Shown piece after piece: positions 59,075-64,000 of a stretch of DNA of 64,000 nucleotides; within the stretch, counting starts at the first letter, position 1, and every line of letters starts with the position of its first letter. Under the pieces are notes generated by a model. The model saw only the letters and a program-made list of their open reading frames with translations. It was not told where the DNA came from and did not search any database. A program made the translations under genes and the position numbers. Source of the stretch: Metabacillus flavus (GTDB lineage Bacteria; Bacillota; Bacilli; Bacillales; Bacillaceae); the NCBI RefSeq assembly GCF_018283675.1, contig NZ_JAGVRK010000001.1, forward strand, positions 1,550,001-1,614,000, given 5' to 3'.

Positions 59075-59140
59075 TTCCGGAAAAACGGAAATTTCCGATT
59101 TTCCGGAAGTTTAAACGTGTCTTTTCCGGGAAACCGGAAA
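59075..59140 (+). promoter_or_regulatory. Three inverted repeats upstream of a sigma-54 promoter (activator sites)
   Basis: Sites at 59075-59091 (TTCCGGAAAAACGGAAA), 59092-59108 (TTTCCGATTTTCCGGAA) and 59123-59140 (TTTCCGGGAAACCGGAAA) share TTCCG-n-CGGAA arms. The first two are mirror images, making a 34-bp near-perfect palindrome. They end 95-127 bp before the -24 element, where enhancer-binding proteins of sigma-54 promoters usually bind. Confidence 0.75.
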
Positions 59141-59190
59141 TTTTCTAAGGTCTTGTTCTTTCATGAAAATTTTCAATATGTGTCCTATCA

Positions 59191-59216
59191 ATGTTCTGTG
59201 AACTTTTTCTGAACAT
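59191..59216 (+). promoter_or_regulatory. ATGTTC / GAACAT inverted repeat near the sigma-54 promoter
   Basis: ATGTTC (59191-59196) and GAACAT (59211-59216) with a 14-bp spacer, 18 bp before the -24 box. Possibly a further regulator site. Confidence 0.3.
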
Positions 59217-59234
59217 TCAATCCTTTCTGTATCG

Positions 59235-59252
59235 TTGGCACGCTTCTTGCTT
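59235..59252 (+). promoter_or_regulatory. Sigma-54 (SigL) -24/-12 promoter
   Basis: TTGGCAC (59235-59241), 5-bp spacer, TTGCTT (59247-59252). It matches the TTGGCACNNNNNTTGCWW consensus at every fixed position. Confidence 0.88.
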
Positions 59253-59270
59253 AATAGTTTAGTAAGTTGG

Positions 59271-59285
59271 TTGGAAGCGCTTCCT
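59271..59285 (+). promoter_or_regulatory. cre site (CcpA) downstream of the sigma-54 promoter
   Basis: TTGGAAGCGCTTCCT contains a perfect palindrome GGAAGCGCTTCC and fits the cre pattern at all fixed positions. Lying about 20 bp after the -12 box, bound CcpA would act as a roadblock. Confidence 0.75.
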
Positions 59286-59321
59286 TTTTGACCGGCTTCA
59301 CAGAAGAAAAGGGGGATATAT

Positions 59322-60767
59322 GTGGAAATCATTATTATTTTATTGTCTTTAAGCTTGCTGATGTTTGTAGCGTACAGAGGATTCTCAGTCATTTTGTTTG
59401 CTCCGATTTGTGCACTCTTTGCTGTACTTCTTACGGATCCAAGCTTCGTGCTGCCATTTTTCTCAAATATATTTATGGAAAAAATGGTTGGTTTCATCAA
59501 GCTGTATTTCCCGGTCTTTTTACTTGGGGCCATCTTTGGAAAAGTCGTGGAAATGTCCGGCTTAGCCGAAACGATTGCAAAGACAATCGTGAAGCTGGTG
59601 GGAGCGAAGAGGGCGATTCTTGCTATCGTCCTTATGGGAGCAATCCTTACTTACAGCGGTGTCAGCCTGTTTGTCGTTGTGTTCGCCGTATATCCGTTTG
59701 CTAAAAACCTGTTTATGGAAGCAGACATTCCGAAACGGCTTATTCCCGGAACGATTGCGCTTGGGGCATTTACCTTTACGATGGATGCTCTGCCGGGAAC
59801 TCCTCAGATTCAGAACGTCATTCCTACGACTTTCTTTAAAACTGATATTTATGCTGCACCCGTTTTAGGGATTGTCGGAGCGATTTTTGTATTGACACTC
59901 GGTATGCTTTATTTGGAATCCCGCCGCAAGAAAGCAGAAAAAGCAGGAGAGGGCTATGCAGGTTTTGCATCCGAGCTCGCTGCAGCATCCGAGGGTTCAG
60001 ATCTTGTGCTTGAAAAAGAAGCTGCTTCCGTATCGGCAAATACAGATCCCTCAACAGCAAGGCAAATCCTTGCATTTGTCCCGCTTATTCTTGTTGGGGT
60101 GATGAATAAATTTTTCACAGTATCCTTCCCTCAGTGGTATCCGGATGGTTTTGATTTCACTGCCATAGGGCTTGAGGCATTCGGTAAAATTGAGCTTTCT
60201 TCCGTTGTCGCAATCTGGTCGGTGGAGCTTGCATTGCTCATCGGTATTATTGCAACCTTTGCATTTAACTGGAAAGCTGTTACCTCAAACATTCAGGAAG
60301 GGCTGAATGCTGGGATTGGAGGAGCGCTGCTTGCCGCAATGAATACGGGTGCTGAGTATGGATTTGGAGGAGTAATCTCAGCTTTGCCAGGATTCAAAAC
60401 CGTTAGTTCTGGTATTTCCAGCACATTTACGGATCCGCTTGTTAACGGTGCGGTTACAACCACAACCTTAGCCGGAATTACGGGATCTGCATCCGGCGGT
60501 ATGGGTATTGCGTTGAGTGCAATGTCTGAAACGTACCTGCAGGCAATTGAAAAGTACAATATTCCACCAGAAGTTATGCACAGGGTCATTTCAATGGCTT
60601 CCGGCGGTATGGATACGCTGCCGCACAATGGAGCGGTTATCACCTTGCTTGCCGTAACAGGATTAACACATCGTCAGTCCTATCGCGATATCTTTGCGAT
60701 CACGATTATTAAGACCATTGCCGTATTTGTCATCATTGGTCTTTACAGTTTAACTGGTTTAGTCTAA
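59322..60767 (+). CDS. GntP-family permease, probable hydroxybutyrate/acetoacetate uptake (YxjC-like)
   Basis: It starts at GTG behind AAAAGGGGG. The 481-residue protein has about 12 membrane helices and GntP features: [19 protein letters not shown] early, [52 protein letters not shown]-type loop, and [31 protein letters not shown] near the end. B. subtilis yxjC stands in the same order before scoA, scoB and yxjF. It probably imports a short hydroxy- or keto-acid for the enzymes encoded next. Confidence 0.9.
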   Translation: MEIIIILLSLSLLMFVAYRGFSVILFAPICALFAVLLTDPSFVLPFFSNIFMEKMVGFIKLYFPVFLLGAIFGKVVEMSGLAETIAKTIVKLVGAKRAILAIVLMGAILTYSGVSLFVVVFAVYPFAKNLFMEADIPKRLIPGTIALGAFTFTMDALPGTPQIQNVIPTTFFKTDIYAAPVLGIVGAIFVLTLGMLYLESRRKKAEKAGEGYAGFASELAAASEGSDLVLEKEAASVSANTDPSTARQILAFVPLILVGVMNKFFTVSFPQWYPDGFDFTAIGLEAFGKIELSSVVAIWSVELALLIGIIATFAFNWKAVTSNIQEGLNAGIGGALLAAMNTGAEYGFGGVISALPGFKTVSSGISSTFTDPLVNGAVTTTTLAGITGSASGGMGIALSAMSETYLQAIEKYNIPPEVMHRVISMASGGMDTLPHNGAVITLLAVTGLTHRQSYRDIFAITIIKTIAVFVIIGLYSLTGLV

Positions 60768-60795
60768 CAAACAAGCATCAGGAAAGGGGAAACTC

Positions 60796-61500
60796 ATGGG
60801 TAAAGGAAAAATTCTTAAATCTTTTGAAGAAGCAATTGAACCGATACAGGATGGCGCAACATTGATTGTTGGAGGATTCGGGCTATGCGGTATTCCTGAA
60901 AAAAGCATTCTTGCCTTGCAGGAAAAAGGAGTTAAAAACCTAACTGTCGTCAGCAACAATTGCGGGGTGGATGACTGGGGACTTGGATTGCTCCTGGCTA
61001 ATAATCAAATAAAAAAGATGATGTCTTCCTATGTAGGAGAAAACAAGATTTTCGAACGCCAGTTTTTAAGCGGAGAGCTGGAGGTCGAACTTATTCCTCA
61101 AGGAACACTGGCGGAAAGAATGCGTGCTGGGGGAGCCGGGATTCCCGGCTTCTACACGGCTACAGGTGTTGGAACAAAAGTAGCGGAAGGGAAAGAGCAT
61201 AAGGAGTTTGACGGGAAAACGTATATTCTGGAACGCGGAATCATCGGAGATTTTGCTCTTGTTAAAGCATGGAAGGCAGATTCTCTCGGAAATCTCGTGT
61301 TTAGAAAAACATCGAGGAACTTTAATCCTGTTGCCGCTATGGCTGGGAAGATTACCATTGCAGAGGTTGAAGAGATTGTAGAAGCTGGCGAGCTTGACCC
61401 GGATGAAATCCATACACCGGGAATTTACGTCCAGCACGTACTCCTTGGGGAAAATTACGAAAAACGCATCGAGCGGCGAACCGTACTACAGGCACAGTAA
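60796..61500 (+). CDS. scoA: 3-oxoacid CoA-transferase subunit A
   Basis: GGAAAGGGGAAA precedes the ATG. The 234-residue protein has the subunit A pattern: [72 protein letters not shown] and [12 protein letters not shown]. With ScoB it transfers CoA from succinyl-CoA to acetoacetate, the entry step of ketone-body use. Encoded 15 bp before scoB. Confidence 0.95.
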   Translation: MGKGKILKSFEEAIEPIQDGATLIVGGFGLCGIPEKSILALQEKGVKNLTVVSNNCGVDDWGLGLLLANNQIKKMMSSYVGENKIFERQFLSGELEVELIPQGTLAERMRAGGAGIPGFYTATGVGTKVAEGKEHKEFDGKTYILERGIIGDFALVKAWKADSLGNLVFRKTSRNFNPVAAMAGKITIAEVEEIVEAGELDPDEIHTPGIYVQHVLLGENYEKRIERRTVLQAQ

Positions 61501-61515
61501 AGGAGGCAAAATGCA

Positions 61516-62169
61516 ATGATGGAAAATCGCCAAAAAATGGTCAAGAGAGCTGTAAAAGAAATAAAAGACGGCATGAACGTAAACCTGGGGATTGGGATGC
61601 CGACACTTGTAGCCAATGAAATACCTGCTCATTACAATGTTTTGCTTCAGTCAGAAAATGGACTTCTCGGAATTGGGCCATATCCGGTTGAAGGAACAGA
61701 AGATCCTGACTTGATTAATGCTGGCAAAGAAACGGTAACGGCCGTTCCTGGTTCCTCTTATTTTGACAGTGCAGAATCCTTCGCGATGATACGCGGCGGC
61801 CATATTGATCTGGCCATTCTTGGAGGCATGGAGGTTTCCGAAGAAGGGGACCTGGCTAACTGGATGATTCCGGGGAAAATGATTAAAGGAATGGGCGGCG
61901 CCATGGATTTGGTGAATGGTGCTAAAAGAATTATCGTAATTATGGAGCATGTAAATAAACATGGGGAGTCCAAAGTGAAATCAGCATGTACACTGCCTTT
62001 AACAGGAAAGCAAGTGGTACATCGCCTCATTACAGATCTGGCTGTTTTTGATTTTCATTCAGGCAGAATGGAGCTGGTTGAACTGCAGGAAGGTGTTTCG
62101 ATCGAAGAGGTGAAGGAAAAAACAGAAGCCTCTTTTACCATCAGCCAAAATTTATTGACGGCCCATTAA
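61516..62169 (+). CDS. scoB: 3-oxoacid CoA-transferase subunit B
   Basis: AAAGGAGG lies upstream of ATG 61516. The 217-residue protein contains LGIGMPTLVANEIP, the catalytic glutamate in QSENGLLGIGPYP, SYFDSAESFAMIRGGHIDLAILGGMEV and SACTLPLTGKQVVHRLITDLAVF. The Glu forms the enzyme-CoA thioester. It forms the heterodimer with ScoA. Confidence 0.95.
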   Translation: MMENRQKMVKRAVKEIKDGMNVNLGIGMPTLVANEIPAHYNVLLQSENGLLGIGPYPVEGTEDPDLINAGKETVTAVPGSSYFDSAESFAMIRGGHIDLAILGGMEVSEEGDLANWMIPGKMIKGMGGAMDLVNGAKRIIVIMEHVNKHGESKVKSACTLPLTGKQVVHRLITDLAVFDFHSGRMELVELQEGVSIEEVKEKTEASFTISQNLLTAH

Positions 62170-62193
62170 AATCACATGGAAAAGGAGCCTGAC

Positions 62194-62979
62194 ATGGAAC
62201 GCTTACTAGAAAAAAAAGTGGCCCTGATCACAGGTGCAGCGAGCGGGATCGGATTTGAAATTGCGAAAGAATTCGCTTCTCAAGGTGCAGTGGTAATCGT
62301 ATCTGATTTAAAAGCAGAGTCAGCAGAAAAGGCAGCTGGTCAATTAAGAGAGGCAGGCGGAGTAGCAATTTCTGCTGTGTGTGATGTAACGAAAGAAGAG
62401 CATATTGCTGAAGCCATTGAAACGGTCATGGAAAAGTACGGCCGTCTTGATATCCTTATTAATAACGCGGGGCTGCAGCATGTTTCACCAATTGAAGAAT
62501 TTCCGACAGACCGGTTTGAATTTTTGATAAAGGTGATGCTGACAGCTCCTTTTATAGCCACAAAGCATGCATTTCCAATTATGAAAAAACAGAAGTTTGG
62601 CCGGATCATCAATATGGCATCCATAAATGGTTTAATTGGTTTTGCAGGGAAAGCTGCTTACAATAGTGCGAAGCATGGAGTAATTGGTCTTACAAAAGTA
62701 TCTGCTCTTGAAGGGGCGGAGCATGGAATTACGGTAAATGCCGTTTGCCCTGGATATGTGGATACCCCTCTTGTCCGCAATCAGCTCTCTGATCTGGCTA
62801 AAACGAGAAACGTCGAACTGGAAAAGGTACTTGAAGAAGTAATTTATCCGCTTGTTCCGCAAAAAAGGCTCCTTGATGTACAGGAAATTGCAGACTATGC
62901 CGTATTTCTTTCAAGTGATAAGGCACGAGGCGTAACCGGCCAGGCTGTAGTATTGGATGGCGGTTATACGGTACAATGA
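62194..62979 (+). CDS. 3-hydroxybutyrate dehydrogenase (YxjF-like SDR)
   Basis: The ATG at 62194 follows AAAAGGAGCCTGAC; ATG 62176 lacks a site. The 261-residue SDR has TGAASGIGFEIA, NNAGLQHVSPIEEFPTDRF (the hydroxybutyrate dehydrogenase-type substrate loop), MASINGLIG, YNSAKHGVIGLTK and CPGYVDTPLVR. It would oxidise D-3-hydroxybutyrate to acetoacetate, the substrate of ScoAB, completing the pathway of the operon. Confidence 0.92.
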   Translation: MERLLEKKVALITGAASGIGFEIAKEFASQGAVVIVSDLKAESAEKAAGQLREAGGVAISAVCDVTKEEHIAEAIETVMEKYGRLDILINNAGLQHVSPIEEFPTDRFEFLIKVMLTAPFIATKHAFPIMKKQKFGRIINMASINGLIGFAGKAAYNSAKHGVIGLTKVSALEGAEHGITVNAVCPGYVDTPLVRNQLSDLAKTRNVELEKVLEEVIYPLVPQKRLLDVQEIADYAVFLSSDKARGVTGQAVVLDGGYTVQ

Positions 62980-63012
62980 AAAAAGGAACTCCGACGGCGG
63001 AGTTCCTTTTTT
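62979..63012. terminator. Strong bidirectional terminator
   Basis: AAAAAAGGAACTCCG pairs with CGGAGTTCCTTTTTT around ACGG, between the operon and the leftward gene. Confidence 0.9.
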
Positions 63013-63034
63013 TATTGAGCAGAAGGTTACAATA

Positions 63035-64000
63035 TTAATTAGTTACCTTTTCATAAAACCGGTGATTTCTGTCAAATAGCATAACGTCCAAGTTCACTGA
63101 ATTGTCTGCGGGCAGGACAATTTCTTTACTGGCTTGTGAAATGCTTCCATTTGCTTCGTGCACGTCAAAATTGACCCTATACTTACCGGCTTTTAATGGA
63201 ATCTCTCTTTTCAAATCCTCTTTTTCTGAATAGCTGAACGGAACAGATGAATCGTCAGTGCGAACGACGGTAATTTTAACATCTGTTATCTCTTCTGCTA
63301 TAATTCTAGCGGAAACGGTTCGATCCGCTGCTTCCGTGTAAAGTTTAGGAGGCAGCTGGTTTTTTCGCGTGATGTTCTTATCTAAATAATCTCTTGGAAC
63401 TGATTGGGAGATGTACCATCTCTCCAATAGGTACAATTTTTCATTCGGAAAACGCGTTTCGGAAAATTGAATCCATGCTTGTACTTTTTCATAGGGTATT
63501 CCTGCTGCGTAAAACGGCTGAACACGGCTGATCAGATTAAAGCTGCCAATCCGGTCTATAGCATAATTAGGGGCGTCAGCCGGGGTGTTCCATGGGTGAT
63601 CCATGGTGTACTCGTTAAAAAGCCACTTTCCGATTTCCACATCAGCTTTCATCCATTTTTTATTGCCCCAAACCTGTGCAAGCTGGTACAGCATATTACC
63701 TGAATATCCTCCGTAATTCGTATCTTCCACAAGAGGAAGATTTTGAGTCAAAGGAAGAGACCCGTTTTTCTTTTGCAAAGCAAGAACAGCTCCCACTTCA
63801 TTTAATACAATGTCCTTTGCAAGCGGACTATGATAAAATCTGGATTTTGGCTCCCAGTATAATTCAGAAAACAGGGAAGCCACCTGTAAATTTTGATTCG
63901 GATTAATTTCCAGCGGGCCTGTTTCACCTTTATCTGATATTCCATATGGAAATACCGTAAATCCAAGGTTTCTGCCGCGTGGAACTTGCTGTATCCATTT
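63035..64000 (-). CDS. Unrecognised protein, C-terminal part (cut by window edge)
   Basis: The frame is open to the window end, so the start lies beyond 64000; a GTG at 63883 is internal, since homogeneous coding sequence continues upstream (FTVFPYGISDKGETGPLEIN). The visible ~321 residues have an alpha-helical first part with aromatic pairs (SELYWEPKSRFYHSP, YGGYSGNMLYQLAQVWGNKKW, WLFNEYTMDHPW) like (alpha/alpha)-barrel carbohydrate-active or terpenoid-cyclase-fold proteins. The last ~95 residues look like a beta-sandwich (KAGKYRVNFDVHEANGSISQASKEIVLP). I cannot name the family. Confidence 0.6.
   Translation of the reverse strand, partial: KWIQQVPRGRNLGFTVFPYGISDKGETGPLEINPNQNLQVASLFSELYWEPKSRFYHSPLAKDIVLNEVGAVLALQKKNGSLPLTQNLPLVEDTNYGGYSGNMLYQLAQVWGNKKWMKADVEIGKWLFNEYTMDHPWNTPADAPNYAIDRIGSFNLISRVQPFYAAGIPYEKVQAWIQFSETRFPNEKLYLLERWYISQSVPRDYLDKNITRKNQLPPKLYTEAADRTVSARIIAEEITDVKITVVRTDDSSVPFSYSEKEDLKREIPLKAGKYRVNFDVHEANGSISQASKEIVLPADNSVNLDVMLFDRNHRFYEKVTN

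Noticed and set aside
59111-59533. A 140-codon leftward frame across the sigma-54 region
   Set aside because: It is antisense to the permease start and covers the conserved promoter elements; no ribosome site.
1-64000. tRNA, rRNA, insertion sequence or prophage
   Set aside because: I saw no tRNA cloverleaf, rRNA motif, transposase or phage structural gene in any frame.

Overview
The window looks like a chromosomal segment of a low-to-mid GC, endospore-forming Bacillaceae (Bacillus or a close split-off genus). The grounds are protein-level resemblances recognised by eye: MreBH, YtvA-type LOV-STAS photoreceptor, Amj lipid II flippase, SpoIISA/SpoIISB toxin-antitoxin, a BtuD-CbiZ fusion like YvrA, a YhjB/YhjC-like permease pair and a YxjC-ScoA-ScoB-YxjF operon. 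Strong AGGAGG-type ribosome binding sites, TTG/GTG starts, intrinsic terminators, sigma-B, sigma-54 and cre signals agree with this. I see no rRNA, tRNA, CRISPR array, insertion sequence or prophage.

Layout. 1-2986: end of an ABC-F ATPase, a fusion of a P-loop kinase-like domain with a DUF1349 domain, a tiny secreted peptide gene and a Nudix hydrolase. 3010-12131: cobalamin riboswitch followed by an eleven-gene, mostly overlapping B12 uptake and corrinoid salvage operon (btuF, btuC, btuD-cbiZ, cbiB, cobD, cobU, a miniature cobQ remnant, cobS, cobC, a second CobU-like gene, and a probable alpha-ribazole kinase cblS). 12363-17480: LacI-type regulator with its own palindromic operator and cre site, then ThuA, two Gfo/Idh/MocA dehydrogenases and a TIM-barrel isomerase. 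17571-18383: an orphan SpoIISA homologue. 18455-26226: DeoR regulator, kduD, kduI, GH88 unsaturated glucuronyl hydrolase and a large secreted heparinase II/III-like lyase, a pathway for uronate-containing polysaccharides. 26222-36003: YtvA photoreceptor, MreBH, VanZ, zinc alcohol dehydrogenase, a frameshifted galM, ergothioneine genes egtB-egtD behind a sigma-B-like promoter, a DeoR regulator with four 10-bp tandem repeats in front, and a frameshifted Cof-type HAD phosphatase. 36018-45713: phosphatase, HelD-like helicase, Amj, a DoxX protein behind an MhqR-like operator, VOC protein, lipoprotein, MFS transporter, luciferase-like oxidoreductase, SDR and a small protein. 45728-50362: zinc-ribbon membrane proteins, DUF218 protein and a PDZ-less HtrA-like protease. 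50398-57150: small genes, WGR protein, a second LOV-STAS protein, a permease/M20 peptidase operon and an RsbR-like stressosome protein. 57332-59000: a three-component SpoIIS-type toxin-antitoxin locus. 59075-63012: a sigma-54-dependent, catabolite-controlled ketone-body (3-hydroxybutyrate/acetoacetate) operon. 63035-64000: the C-terminal part of an unrecognised helical protein.

Most notable: (i) the sigma-54 promoter with three adjacent TTCCGG-type inverted repeats and a downstream cre in front of the CoA-transferase operon; (ii) an intact but heavily shrunken CobQ reading frame kept inside the B12 salvage operon; (iii) two SpoIISA homologues with two SpoIISB-like small basic antitoxin candidates at only one of them; (iv) ergothioneine genes in a Bacillus-like genome under an apparent general-stress promoter; (v) two LOV photoreceptors plus an RsbR homologue in 30 kb. 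Three reading frames are each broken by an apparent single missing base at a homopolymer, which may be assembly error rather than biology.

All assignments come from reading sequence by eye; no database search was possible.
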